Source of the DNA: Streptomyces sp. NBC_00457
Lineage (GTDB): Bacteria; Actinomycetota; Actinomycetes; Streptomycetales; Streptomycetaceae
Length of the DNA: 64,000 nucleotides
Direction of reading: 5' to 3'
Assembly: GCF_036014015.1 (NCBI RefSeq)
Contig: NZ_CP107905.1
Span: 8,494,001 to 8,558,000 of the forward strand
The notes under the pieces were generated by a model that was not told the origin of the DNA, did no database searches, and saw only the letters and a program-made list of their open reading frames with translations. Positions 1 to 8,411 of this stretch are shown here, piece after piece. The translations under genes were made by a program, and so were the position numbers. Each line of letters begins with the position of its first letter. Positions within the stretch are counted from its first letter, which is position 1.

Positions 1-30
1 CAAGAGTCTGTGACAAATAAGTCTGACTTT

Positions 31-57
31 TTGATTCCGTGACCTTCCCCGTACGCT
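31..57 (+). promoter_or_regulatory. Candidate leaderless promoter of the GntR-family gene
   Basis: TTGATT (31-36) and TACGCT (52-57) resemble -35 and -10 boxes with a short 15-nt spacer. The -10-like box ends six bases before the ATG at 64, and no Shine-Dalgarno sequence precedes that ATG, which fits a leaderless transcript. AGTCTG occurs twice just upstream (5-10 and 21-26) and could be an operator half-site. This is inference from spacing only. Confidence 0.35.
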
Positions 58-63
58 GAGTGC

Positions 64-765
64 ATGAGCGCACCGGGCCGGGGGCTGCACGGCCATGTAC
101 TGGAATGCCTCGGTCCCGCGATCACCGCGGGCGAGTACCCGCCGGGCAGTGTCCTGCGCACGGACGAACTTGCCCAGCGGTTCGACGTGTCACGCTCGGT
201 GATGCGCGAGGCGGTCCGCGTTCTCGAGTCCATGCACCTGGTCGAGTCCCGCCGCCGCGTGGGCGTCACGGTCCGGCCCAAGGCCGAGTGGAATGTGTAC
301 GACCCTCAGGTCATCCGCTGGCGGCTGGACGGCGCCGACCGCCCCCGGCAACTGCGCTCCCTCACCGTGCTGCGCTCCGCGATCGAGCCGGTCGCCGCGG
401 GCCTCGCCGCCAAGCACGCCACCGCCGAGCAGTGCGCCGAACTCACCGAGTGCGCCCTCGGCATGGTCGCCCACTCCAAGGGGCACCAGCTGGAGGGCTA
501 CCTCCTCCACGACGTCGCCTTCCACCGGGTGATCCTCAACGCCTCCGGGAACGAGATGTTCGCCCGCCTCGGGGACGTCGTCGCCGAGGTCCTCGCGGGC
601 CGCACCCATCACGACGTCATGTTCGACGACCCCGACCCGGCCGCCGTCACCCTGCACGTCCAGGTCGCCGAGGCGGTCCGCGCGGGCGACGCGACCCGCG
701 CCGAGCACCTGACGAGAGAAATCACCGAGGGCGCCCTCCAGGAACTGGACATCCTCGCGCCCTAG
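64..765 (+). CDS. FadR-subfamily GntR transcriptional regulator
   Basis: This 233-residue protein has a GntR-type winged helix at about residues 8-75; the recognition-helix region reads DVSRSVMREAVRVLESMHLV. An all-helical FCD ligand-binding domain follows at about 90-225, with the usual metal/ligand histidines (HDVAFHRVILNASGN and a later LHVQVAEAVRAGDATRAE). Proteins of this subfamily bind a small acid or sugar acid and repress a neighbouring catabolic operon. The upstream neighbour lies outside the window. From memory, S. coelicolor carries a gluconate regulator and kinase here, so a gluconate role is possible but not shown by this sequence. The stop codon overlaps the convergent YchJ-like gene by three to four bases. 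The ATG at 64 has no clear ribosome-binding site and may be leaderless. Confidence 0.85.
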   Translation: MSAPGRGLHGHVLECLGPAITAGEYPPGSVLRTDELAQRFDVSRSVMREAVRVLESMHLVESRRRVGVTVRPKAEWNVYDPQVIRWRLDGADRPRQLRSLTVLRSAIEPVAAGLAAKHATAEQCAELTECALGMVAHSKGHQLEGYLLHDVAFHRVILNASGNEMFARLGDVVAEVLAGRTHHDVMFDDPDPAAVTLHVQVAEAVRAGDATRAEHLTREITEGALQELDILAP

Positions 766-1187
766 TCGGCCAGGAACTCCCCGTCGACGTACACCCACGC
801 GCCCTCCACCCGCTCGAACCGGCTGCGCTCGTGCAGTGAGCCGCCCCGGTACGAGGCGCGGAAGGTGACCGTCCCGGTGGCGTGGAACGCCGACCCTTCA
901 CCCGTGCCGAGGATCTCCAGCCCCGTCCACTTCATCCCGGGATCGAACTCGACCCGCGCGGGCCGCGTCCGCGGATGCCAGGTGCGCAGCAGATACGCCT
1001 CGTCCCGTTTCGTAAAAGCGCTGTAACGCGAGCGCATCAGCGCCTCCGCGGTCGGTGCCGTCGCGTCCCCCCGATGAAACCGGCCACAGCACTTCTCGTA
1101 CGTCTCCGCAAGACCGCACGGGCAGGAACGTGTGTGCGCGGCGATGGAAGCGCGTTCTGGCCGGTGAGCCGCGTTGCGTCGGGACAT
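762..1187 (-). CDS. YchJ-family (UPF0225) SEC-C motif protein
   Basis: The 141-residue product has an N-terminal SEC-C-like zinc motif (CPCGLAETYEKCCGRFHRG, about residues 22-40) followed by the YchJ core with the characteristic MRSRYSAF and YLLRTWHP segments. The family is widespread, small and cytoplasmic; its biochemical role is unknown and zinc binding is inferred from the cysteines. I chose the ATG at 1187 because GGAGA precedes it and the conserved part begins soon after. An in-frame upstream start at 1283 would add 32 residues that do not look conserved. The gene converges on the GntR-family gene and is divergent from the contractile injection operon, so the 1188-1554 gap must hold its promoter as well. 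Confidence 0.8.
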   Translation of the reverse strand: MSRRNAAHRPERASIAAHTRSCPCGLAETYEKCCGRFHRGDATAPTAEALMRSRYSAFTKRDEAYLLRTWHPRTRPARVEFDPGMKWTGLEILGTGEGSAFHATGTVTFRASYRGGSLHERSRFERVEGAWVYVDGEFLAD

Positions 1188-1554
1188 GTCTCCATTCTGC
1201 GCCAACACCGGGTGTGAAGAGATCGTGGAGCATCCGTTCCGACGCGCGCACATCGCGTGCGAGTCATGTTCGGCACCCTCCATGGAACCTCCCTCAGGGC
1301 TGGCGTGAACACGCCTTGTATGCCAACTGCATACTCACCAAGGTGGGTTGCGCACATGAGCATCAGGAGTCACAAGCGCGCTGCTTGTCCTGGACGGCCG
1401 TCCGTCCGGGAACTGACGGGGGAAAGCTGATGCGGTGTCCGTGGACCGGCCGCGTAGTCACGCGCCGGGGGTCTCTGCGTGCGCCGGAACGGACCTCACC
1501 CTCTGCCGCCTCTTGGTGCCTTTGACCGGTGCCTGAGAAGGGATTGGAGGGGGA
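1188..1554. other. Divergent intergenic region before the CIS operon
   Basis: This 367-base gap lies between the minus-strand YchJ-like gene and the first CIS gene. It should contain the promoters for both. The clearest structure is the palindrome at 1314-1343. A strong ribosome-binding site (GGAGGGGG) ends just before the sheath ATG at 1555. I see no convincing gene, no transfer RNA and no complete -35/-10 pair. Confidence 0.6.
1314..1343. promoter_or_regulatory. Candidate operator palindrome upstream of the CIS operon
   Basis: GTATGC (1318-1323) and GCATAC (1329-1334) form a perfect 6-bp inverted repeat around a 5-base centre. CCTTG (1314-1318) and CAAGG (1339-1343) extend it as a less regular outer pair. 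It lies 220 bases before the sheath gene and 130 before the YchJ-like start. A dimeric repressor could bind here, but no regulator gene sits in the cluster, so the cognate factor is unknown. Confidence 0.4.
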
Positions 1555-3420
1555 ATGCCGACGAATGCAGTGAGCGCCGCCAGGCCGACGTACCCGGGCG
1601 TCTACGTCGAAGAGCTTCCCAGCAGCACCCGCACGGTCTCCGCCGTGACCACTTCGGTGACCGCCTTCGTGGGTCACACACGGCGCGGTCCGCTGAACGA
1701 GCCGGTGCGCGTCACCGGCTTCGCCGAGTTCGAGCGCCGCTTCGGCGGACTCAGCTCGCAGAGCGCCGTCGCGTACGCGGTGCACCAGTTCTTCGCCAAC
1801 GGCGGCTCCGTCGCCGTGATCGTCCGGGTCGCCAAGGCCGGCAGCGGCAAGGCCGCATGCGTCGTCCTGGAGTCCACCGAGGGCCACAGCGAGTCCCGCG
1901 TCCTCGAAGTCCACGCCAAGGAACCCGGCGTGTGGGGCAACGGCCTGCGCGTCGCCGTCGACTACGACACGCCCCACCCCGACGAGACCTTCAACCTGCG
2001 GGTGTACGACGCCAAGGGCGACGCCCGCGAGAGCTACACCGGCCTGTCCATGGACACCTCGCACGGCCGGTACGCACCGACCGTGATCAACGCCGGCTCG
2101 AAGCTCATCCGCGTCGAGGCGGTCGGCGAGGGCCGCCCCGACCCGTCCGGCACCGTCTCCAAGCCGTTCGGCGACGAACTGCCGAACCTGGAGGTCGACC
2201 TCACCGTCAAGATCGGCGACGTGGAGCGCGAGTTCAAGCTCTACGACCCCGACTGCGACGGCGAAGCCCCGTGCAGTGTCGCCGAGTTGGCGCTGCTCCT
2301 CGAACGCAAGCTGCGCGCGCTGCCCGACGCGCCCGGCAAGCACGCCTTCGCCGGCGCCGAGGTCACCGCGTTCGGCCGGCGCATCCAGGTCGTCGCGGGC
2401 TCCACCGACCCCGAGGACGTCGTCCGCTTCCTCGGCGAGTGCGCCAACGACCTGGGCCTGGAAGCCTCGGTCAACCCGCCGGTGTTCCCGCTGGAGGGCG
2501 GCGAGGACGGCGAGGCGCCCGGCCCGCGCGACCTCATCGGCTCCGAGGCCGACAAGTCCGGCATCCAGGCGCTGCGCGGCGTCGCCGACGTGAACCTTCT
2601 CGCGCTGCCCGAGCTGGCGGCGTACGAGAACACCGAGGACATGGTCACCGTCGTCTCGGCGGCGCAGCGGCTGTGCCAGGAGCGGCGGATCTTCCTGCTG
2701 GTCGACGCGCCCAGCACCTGGGTCAGCGTGGACACCGCACGCGCGGGGCTCGCCGCGTTCGACGCCGTTCGCGGCAACCACGCCGGCCTGTACTTCCCGC
2801 ACATCCAGCTCACCGACCCGCTCACCGGGCGGCTGCGCGCCTTCCCGCCGTCCGGCGCGGTCGCCGGCGTCATCGCGCGCACCGACTCCGAGCGCGGCGT
2901 GTGGAAGGCACCGGCCGGTACCGAGGCGCGGCTCGCGGGCGTGCGCTCGCTCACGGTCGACCTGACCGACCGGGAGACCGGGCTGCTCAACCCGCTCGGC
3001 GTCAACTGCCTGCGCACCTTCCCGGTGACCGGCCCGACGGTCTGGGGCGCGCGCACGCTGGAGGGCTCCGACGCGCTGGACAGCGAGTGGAAGTACGTGC
3101 CCGTGCGGCGGCTCGCGCTGCACGTGGAGGAGAGCCTCCAACGCGGCCTGCAATGGGTCGTGTTCGAGCCCAACGACGAGTCCCTGTGGCAGCAGATCCG
3201 CCTCAGCGCCTCCTCGTACCTGCACACGCTGTTCCGCCAGGGCGCCTTCAAGGGCAAGACGCCGCGCGAGGCGTACTTCGTCAAGTGCGACCACGAGACC
3301 ACCACAGCCGAGGACATCGCCAACGGCGTCGTCAACGTCCTGGTGGGCATTGCTCCGGTCCGCCCGGCCGAGTTCGTGATCGTCAGGATCCAGCAGACGT
3401 CCGGGCAGTTCGAGCTCTAA
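1555..3420 (+). CDS. Contractile injection system sheath protein
   Basis: This 621-residue protein is the contractile sheath subunit that surrounds the inner tube and drives it forward on firing. The N-terminus (YPGVYVEELPSSTRTVSAV, then TSVTAFVGHTRRGP) is the typical phage-tail-sheath opening. The C-terminal third (about 488-621) holds the conserved sheath core, with LNPLGVNCLRTFP, WGARTLEG, EWKYVPVRRLALHVEESL, then WVVFEPNDESLW. The middle domain is variable, as usual for the surface-exposed part. GGAGGGGG precedes the ATG. It is the first gene of a co-directional block ending at 30879, with the tube gene 20 bases downstream. Only one sheath gene is present, unlike the several sheath paralogues of Afp and PVC particles. 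Confidence 0.95.
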   Translation: MPTNAVSAARPTYPGVYVEELPSSTRTVSAVTTSVTAFVGHTRRGPLNEPVRVTGFAEFERRFGGLSSQSAVAYAVHQFFANGGSVAVIVRVAKAGSGKAACVVLESTEGHSESRVLEVHAKEPGVWGNGLRVAVDYDTPHPDETFNLRVYDAKGDARESYTGLSMDTSHGRYAPTVINAGSKLIRVEAVGEGRPDPSGTVSKPFGDELPNLEVDLTVKIGDVEREFKLYDPDCDGEAPCSVAELALLLERKLRALPDAPGKHAFAGAEVTAFGRRIQVVAGSTDPEDVVRFLGECANDLGLEASVNPPVFPLEGGEDGEAPGPRDLIGSEADKSGIQALRGVADVNLLALPELAAYENTEDMVTVVSAAQRLCQERRIFLLVDAPSTWVSVDTARAGLAAFDAVRGNHAGLYFPHIQLTDPLTGRLRAFPPSGAVAGVIARTDSERGVWKAPAGTEARLAGVRSLTVDLTDRETGLLNPLGVNCLRTFPVTGPTVWGARTLEGSDALDSEWKYVPVRRLALHVEESLQRGLQWVVFEPNDESLWQQIRLSASSYLHTLFRQGAFKGKTPREAYFVKCDHETTTAEDIANGVVNVLVGIAPVRPAEFVIVRIQQTSGQFEL

Positions 3421-3440
3421 GGAATCCCGAGGACATTTCG

Positions 3441-3965
3441 ATGGCAGAGTTCACGGTCAACGCCCATCGGTTCGACCCGTACAAGAACTTCAAGTTCCTG
3501 GTCCTCTGGGACGGTCGTACGGTCGCGGGCATCAGCAAGATCAGTCCCCTGAAGCGGACGACGGAGGTCGTCAAGCACCGGCACGGCGGCGACCCGTCGT
3601 CGCCGCGCAAGTCGCCCGGCCGCTCGGAGTTCGAGGGCATCACCCTGGAGCGCGGGGTCACCCACGACCCCGAGTTCGACCGGTGGGCCAACAAGGTCTG
3701 GCAGGTCGGGGCGGGTCTCGGTTCGGAGGTGTCCCTCGCGGACTTCCGCAAGGACATCGTCATCCAGGTGCTCAACGAGGCCGGCCAGGTCGCCGTCTCG
3801 CACAAGCTGTACCGGACCTGGCCCAGCGAGTACCAGGTGCTCGGCGAGCTGGACGCCAACGCCAACGCGGTGGCCATCCAGTCGCTGAAGCTCGAGTGCG
3901 AGGGCTGGGAGCGGGACTACGAGGTGCCCGAGCCGGAGGAGCCCTCGTTCCTCAACCCGGCGTGA
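3441..3965 (+). CDS. CIS inner tube protein (gp19/Hcp-like)
   Basis: This 174-residue protein is the inner-tube subunit that stacks as hexameric rings inside the sheath. The opening (AEFTVNAHRFDPYKNFKFLVLW, KISPLKRTTEVVKHRHGGDPS) and the closing (YEVPEPEEPSFLNPA) are typical of the phage tail protein family adjoining a sheath gene. It contains the usual FEGITLERGVTHDPEFDRWANKVW segment. The start at 3441 follows GAGGAC. It is the only classical tube gene in the cluster, although a second tube-fold protein of the Pvc7 type is encoded at 15819. Cytoplasmic assembly is expected because there is no signal peptide. Confidence 0.93.
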   Translation: MAEFTVNAHRFDPYKNFKFLVLWDGRTVAGISKISPLKRTTEVVKHRHGGDPSSPRKSPGRSEFEGITLERGVTHDPEFDRWANKVWQVGAGLGSEVSLADFRKDIVIQVLNEAGQVAVSHKLYRTWPSEYQVLGELDANANAVAIQSLKLECEGWERDYEVPEPEEPSFLNPA

Positions 3966-3988
3966 ACTGAAGGACGTTGGGGGAGCTG

Positions 3989-4801
3989 ATGGCTGGGTCG
4001 GCTGACCTGCTGGCCACCTGGGAGGCCGGGCTCGGCGAGGCGCCGGCCGGGCGCGCGCTGCTGCTGCACCGCACCGCGCGCCCGGACCTCGACGCCGCCG
4101 CCCTGCCCCGGCTTCCGGTCGGGGAGCGCGAGTCGGACCTGTTCGCGTTGCGCCGGGCGCTGTTCGGCGAGCGGATGCAGGTGCGGCTCGGCTGCACGGC
4201 GTGCGGCGAGGACATGGAGTTCGACCTGGACGCAGGGGAGTTCGCCGAGAACCTCGCCGGGCACGGTTCGGCAGCGCCCGGAAGGGGCGCGGGGAACTGC
4301 GCGACCAGCCACGACGGACCCGCAGAAGCCCGGCGACCTATCGCCGCACTTCCCGCGGAGCGCCTGGTGCGGGTGTCCGAGGGCGGCTGGGAGGTGGAGT
4401 TCCGGCTGCCCGGTGTCGCCGACCTGACGGCGGCGGCCCGGGCCGCGGACCCGCGCGGGGCGCTGATCGCGCGGTGCCTGGTCTCGGCCGAGTACGCCGG
4501 CGAGGTCCGCCCCGCCGACGCGCTGCCCGCGCCCGTGCAGCACCGGATCGCCGAGGCGGTCGAGGCCGCCGACCCGGGGGCCGACGTGACGCTCAACGTG
4601 GCCTGCCCCGAGTGCGGGCAGGCCACCCGGGCCGAGCTGGACATCGCCTCGTACCTCTGGACCGAACTGGACGCCTGGGCACGGGACGTGCTGCTCGACG
4701 TCCACCTGCTCGCCACCGCCTACGGATGGAGCGAGCCGGAGATCCTGGCGCTCAGCCCGCTGCGGCGCCGCTACTACCTGGAGCTGTGTGCGGATGTCTG
4801 A
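3989..4801 (+). CDS. Zinc-ribbon CIS protein, possibly baseplate hub assembly factor
   Basis: The 270-residue product has two CxxC knuckles, CTACGEDMEF near residue 70 and CPECGQATRAEL near residue 208, which probably share a metal. Such proteins follow the tube gene in several CIS and phage clusters and resemble T4-type baseplate hub assembly proteins; I hold that function loosely. ATG at 3989 is preferred over the TTG at 3977 because GGGGGAG sits at the right distance. Residues of about 96-118 (GRGAGNCATSHDG) are encoded by a copy of a dispersed 28-bp repeat that stays in frame, so the linker between the two knuckles seems to be an insertion. The gene overlaps the next by eight bases. Confidence 0.6.
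   Translation: MAGSADLLATWEAGLGEAPAGRALLLHRTARPDLDAAALPRLPVGERESDLFALRRALFGERMQVRLGCTACGEDMEFDLDAGEFAENLAGHGSAAPGRGAGNCATSHDGPAEARRPIAALPAERLVRVSEGGWEVEFRLPGVADLTAAARAADPRGALIARCLVSAEYAGEVRPADALPAPVQHRIAEAVEAADPGADVTLNVACPECGQATRAELDIASYLWTELDAWARDVLLDVHLLATAYGWSEPEILALSPLRRRYYLELCADV
4283..4310 (+). repeat. Interspersed 28-bp repeat inside a CIS gene
   Basis: The core AGGGGCGCGGGGAACTGCGC followed by GACCAGCC is identical to copies at 23585-23612 (reverse) and 55548-55575, and matches 30916-30943 at 27 of 28 positions. This copy is read in frame as GRGAGNCATS. The sequence is familiar to me as a common Streptomyces intergenic repeat (from memory); finding it inside an open reading frame is unusual. 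Confidence 0.85.
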
Positions 4802-5531
4802 CGCCGAAGGGGCGCCGGCCCCCGACTTCCTCGACCGGCTGCTCGCCCGGCACGCCGCCCCGGCGGCGGCGCCGCGTCCGGGCGTGGTGCGGGTAGAGCC
4901 CCGGCTGCCCGGCCCGTTCGAGCGGATCGAGGCGGTACGGGCCGGAGCGCCGGAACCGGACGGCACCGACCTGCTCTGGCCGGCCTCGGCCCCGACGCCT
5001 GCCCCGACGCCGGACGTATCGCGCCCGGCGCCCGCCCCGGCCGGACCGCGCACGGAACGCGAGCGGACGATCGTACGCACCGAACGGGCGCCCGCCGACC
5101 CGGTCGTACGCAGCATGCCTCCCGTGATCGCGGAGGCACCCCTGCTGCGCCCCGCCACGCCGGTCACCCCCGGCCCGCGACCCACGCCGGACACCACCCG
5201 GCGCACGGCAGGCCCGGGCCGCTCGGACCAGGACACGTCCCGGACCGCGGCGTCCGTACCCATCCCCCCGGGCACGGACGCCGCCCCCCGCACCACGGCA
5301 CCGGCCCTGCGCCCCAGCGCGGCGGAAACGGCGGCGGCCCGCGAGGCCGTACGGCAGGCCGCGGCACGGCGGCCGGGACGGGCGGCCGAGCAGGTGGTGC
5401 AGGTGCAGATCGGGCGGCTGGAGGTCACGGCGGCGCCCGCCGCGAACGGCACCCGGCCGCGGGCCGGGGCGACGCCGCGACAGGCCGCGACCGTGAGCCT
5501 CGCCGACTACCTGGCACGGGGGCACGAGTGA
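4794..5531 (+). CDS. Pro/Ala/Arg-rich CIS cluster protein of unknown function
   Basis: This 245-residue protein is mostly low complexity. A short start (MSDAEGAPAPDFLDRLLARHA) precedes a long Pro/Ala/Thr/Arg-rich stretch. The last part, about 185-245, looks more structured (AREAVRQAAARRPGRAAEQVVQVQIGRLEVTA, ending SLADYLARG). I recognise no family. The VVQVQIGRLEVTAAP segment resembles a short beta element often found in small CIS proteins encoded next to Pvc16-type caps. The ATG at 4794 lies inside the end of the previous gene, suggesting translational coupling; a GTG at 4788 is the alternative. Position between the hub-assembly-like gene and the cap gene suggests an assembly or scaffold role, but that is guesswork. 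Confidence 0.6.
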   Translation: MSDAEGAPAPDFLDRLLARHAAPAAAPRPGVVRVEPRLPGPFERIEAVRAGAPEPDGTDLLWPASAPTPAPTPDVSRPAPAPAGPRTERERTIVRTERAPADPVVRSMPPVIAEAPLLRPATPVTPGPRPTPDTTRRTAGPGRSDQDTSRTAASVPIPPGTDAAPRTTAPALRPSAAETAAAREAVRQAAARRPGRAAEQVVQVQIGRLEVTAAPAANGTRPRAGATPRQAATVSLADYLARGHE

Positions 5532-5576
5532 GCCGTACGACAGCAGCAGGACGAGAGAAGCCGAGGAACTGACGTC

Positions 5577-6404
5577 ATGAGCAACGCACTGGCCATCGCC
5601 CATGTCACCCAGGCCCTCGCCCTGCTGATCGAGAACAACGTGGGGCCGGAGTTCGGCGAGGCCGTCAAGGTCGAGCCGCGCAAGCCGCCGGCCGACCCGC
5701 AACTGGACCAGCCCACGATCTCCGTGTTCCTGTACCAGGTCACGCCCAACACCTCGCAGCGGAACAACGATCTGCCGACCCGGGCGCCCGACGGCACGCT
5801 CGTCAAGCGGCCCGCGGCGGCACTCGACCTGCACTACCTGATCAGCGCGTACGGCGACGAGAAGGAGCTGGTCGGCCAGCGGCTGATCGGGTCCGTGGTG
5901 CGCACGCTGCACGAGATCCCGATCCTGCCGAAGGACGTCATCGAACAGGCCGGTGAGCGGCCCTACTTGGCGGGCAGCGATCTCGCCGAGGCGGCGCAGC
6001 GGGTGCGGTTCACGCCGACCGTGATGGACGTCGACGAGACGTCGAAGCTGTGGGGGATGCTCTACCAGACGCCGTACTCGCTGTCGGTCGTCTACCAGGC
6101 GGCCCTCGTCTTCATCGACGGCCGCGAGGGCCCGGTACCGGGCAAGCCCGTGGAGCGGCCCGAGGTGCGGGTGCTGCCGTTCGGGGCGCCGGGCGCGCCG
6201 GTCCCTCCGGGGGCGGAGCCGAAGCCCGAGACACCGCCGGCCGCGGTGCCGGACGGGGCGGTGGTGAAGGCGGCGGCCGAAGAGGCGCCCGCTCCGAAGA
6301 AGGCCACGAAGGCTCCCGCGAAGGCTGTCGCCAAGACCGCCGCCAAGTCCCCGGCGCGCGCCCGCAGGACGACACCCCGGGCACCCAAGCCCGCACAGGA
6401 CTGA
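5577..6404 (+). CDS. DUF4255 (Pvc16/Afp16-type) tube cap protein
   Basis: The first 190 residues of this 275-residue protein match the DUF4255/Pvc16 N-terminal domain: ALAIAHVTQALALLIENN, then PTISVFLYQVTPNTSQRNNDLPTR, LDLHYLISAYGDE and LWGMLYQTPYSLSVVYQAALVFIDG. In Afp and PVC particles this protein caps the distal end of the tube and sets assembly termination. After residue 190 comes a disordered Pro/Glu stretch and then a Lys/Ala/Pro-rich tail (KKATKAPAKAVAKTAAKSP, RARRTTPRAPKPAQD) resembling histone-like tails. The function of that cationic tail is not known; it could bind nucleic acid or an anionic partner. The start follows GAGGAA. Confidence 0.88.
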   Translation: MSNALAIAHVTQALALLIENNVGPEFGEAVKVEPRKPPADPQLDQPTISVFLYQVTPNTSQRNNDLPTRAPDGTLVKRPAAALDLHYLISAYGDEKELVGQRLIGSVVRTLHEIPILPKDVIEQAGERPYLAGSDLAEAAQRVRFTPTVMDVDETSKLWGMLYQTPYSLSVVYQAALVFIDGREGPVPGKPVERPEVRVLPFGAPGAPVPPGAEPKPETPPAAVPDGAVVKAAAEEAPAPKKATKAPAKAVAKTAAKSPARARRTTPRAPKPAQD

Positions 6405-6437
6405 GACGGCATGGAAACGACGGGGGCAGGTGAGGAC

Positions 6438-8411
6438 ATGGGGACGAACGAGCACAGCGGGCAGGCGAGCACGACCACGCTCACCGCGGAGATCCAGCGC
6501 GTCCTGGCCCGTGTCGACGCACACGCGGGGCGGAGCACGGAGAGCGACACATCCGCTGCGGCTGCCGCTGCCGGAGAGGGCGACACACACGCCGCCTCCC
6601 TGGTTGCCGTCGCAGGCCCCGGCACCGCACCCCTCGAAGCCCTGCTCGCCTGCTTCGGGCTCACGCCCTTCGAGCGGGACCTCGTACTCCTCGCCGCCGC
6701 GCAGGAGTTGGAGCCCACGACCGCCGCCCGGTGCGCCGCGGCCTGCGGGGACCCCGAGCGGGCGTACCCGACCTTCTCGCTCGCCCTGGCGGCGCTGGAC
6801 GGGCCGCACTGGAGCGCGCTGACCCCGGTGGCTCCGCTGCGGCGCTGGCGGATCGTCGAACTCGACGACGAGTCACGGCTGACGCTGTCCCGGCTCCGGC
6901 TCGACGAGCGCATCCTGCACTTCCTGCTCGGCTCGCCCTATCTGGACACCCGGCTGCACGGCCAGCTGCGCCGCACCCCGGTACCCCAGTCGCTGCCGCC
7001 CGCCTACGATCTGGCGGCCACCCGGCTCGCCGAGGGCTGGACGAACGGCACCGAGACACCGCTCGTCGAGCTCACCGGCGGCGATCTGCGCAGCCGGGCC
7101 GACATCGGCGCCGCGGCGGCCGCCCGCTCGGGGCTCGGGCTCTACTCGATGAGCGCCGAGGACGTCCCGACCGACCCCGCCGAGCGCGACCGGCTCTCCC
7201 GGCTGTGGCAGCGTGAGGCGATCCTGCTGCCCGCCGCACTGCTCGTCGAGGCGGGCGACCTGGACCGCGACCAGCGGGCCGCCACCGAGTCCCTCCTGGC
7301 CGGAGCCGCCGTACCCGTCGTGGTGTCGAGCGAGGACCCGCTGCGGTCCGAGCGGTCGTACGGGGCGCGGATCGTCGTACCCCAGATGGACGACGAGGAA
7401 CAACTCGGCCTGTGGACCGACGCGTTCGAGGAGCTCGACCTGGACGAGGGTGAACTACGCTCCCTCGTCGCCCAGTTCCAGCTGCCCCCGCACGTCGTGC
7501 GCTCCGCGGCGGCCACGGTACGGCGCCGGCTCCCGCAGGAGGACGAGCTGGACGCCGCCGAACTCGCCTGGCGGGCCGGGCTCGACGAGGCCCGGATCGG
7601 CATGGACGAGCTGGGGCGGCGGATCGAACCGCAGGCCGGCTGGGGCGACCTGGTCCTGCACGAGCGGCAGACGAGCGTGCTGCGCGAGATCGTCGCGCAT
7701 GTGCGGCAGCGGGCGACCGTCCACCAGGAGTGGGGATTCGGCGCCACCCTGCGTCGCGGCCTCGGCGTCACCGCCATGTTCGCGGGCGGCTCCGGCACCG
7801 GAAAGACCCTGGCCGCGGAGGTGATGGCCAAGGAACTCGGCCTCGACCTCTTCGTCATCGACCTCTCCCAGGTCGTCAGCAAGTACATCGGCGAGACCGA
7901 GAAGAACCTGCGCCGTGTCTTCGACGCCGCCGAACGCGGCGGCGCGCTCCTGCTGTTCGACGAGGCCGACGCCCTGTTCGGGAAGCGCAGCGAGGTCAAG
8001 GACAGCCACGACCGGTATGCGAACCTGGAGGTCAGCTATCTGCTGATGCGCATGGAGGCCTACCGGGGCCTGGCCGTCCTCACCACCAACATGAAGAGCG
8101 CCCTCGACACGGCCTTCCTGCGGCGCATCCGCTTCGTCGTCGACTTCCCCTTCCCTGCCGAGCACGAGCGCGCCGAAATCTGGCGGCGCGTGCTGCCGCC
8201 GCAGGCGCCCGTCAAGGACATCGACCCCGGGCTGCTCGCCCAGCTCACCGTCGCCGGCGGCTCCATCCGCAACATCGCTCTGTCCGGGGCCTTCCTCGCC
8301 GCCGAGGAGGGCGACCGGCTCCAGATGCGGCACATGCTGGCCGCCGCCCGCACCGAGTATCTGAAGCTGGAGCGCTCCCTGACGCCGACGGAGGTGCGCG
8401 GATGGGTGTGA
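6438..8411 (+). CDS. CIS-associated AAA+ ATPase (Pvc15/Afp15-like)
   Basis: This protein (657 residues from ATG 6438) carries a C-terminal AAA+ module with Walker A GGSGTGKT at about 450-457, Walker B LLLFDEADALFG near 505 and an arginine-finger region ending FLRRIRFVVDFPFP. The N-terminal 400 residues form a helical domain (LLACFGLTPFERDLVLLAAAQELEP). Pvc15-type ATPases of CIS clusters are thought to help load or assemble cargo and components; their exact role is debated. AGGTGAGG precedes the 6438 ATG, whereas the in-frame ATG at 6411 has no clear site. The stop overlaps the start of the next small gene by 10 bases. Confidence 0.92.
   Translation: MGTNEHSGQASTTTLTAEIQRVLARVDAHAGRSTESDTSAAAAAAGEGDTHAASLVAVAGPGTAPLEALLACFGLTPFERDLVLLAAAQELEPTTAARCAAACGDPERAYPTFSLALAALDGPHWSALTPVAPLRRWRIVELDDESRLTLSRLRLDERILHFLLGSPYLDTRLHGQLRRTPVPQSLPPAYDLAATRLAEGWTNGTETPLVELTGGDLRSRADIGAAAAARSGLGLYSMSAEDVPTDPAERDRLSRLWQREAILLPAALLVEAGDLDRDQRAATESLLAGAAVPVVVSSEDPLRSERSYGARIVVPQMDDEEQLGLWTDAFEELDLDEGELRSLVAQFQLPPHVVRSAAATVRRRLPQEDELDAAELAWRAGLDEARIGMDELGRRIEPQAGWGDLVLHERQTSVLREIVAHVRQRATVHQEWGFGATLRRGLGVTAMFAGGSGTGKTLAAEVMAKELGLDLFVIDLSQVVSKYIGETEKNLRRVFDAAERGGALLLFDEADALFGKRSEVKDSHDRYANLEVSYLLMRMEAYRGLAVLTTNMKSALDTAFLRRIRFVVDFPFPAEHERAEIWRRVLPPQAPVKDIDPGLLAQLTVAGGSIRNIALSGAFLAAEEGDRLQMRHMLAAARTEYLKLERSLTPTEVRGWV

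Noticed and set aside
1363..3294. Long minus-strand reading frame opposite the sheath gene
   Set aside because: It is the antisense shadow of a GC-rich gene; the plus-strand frame has clear sheath motifs and a ribosome-binding site.
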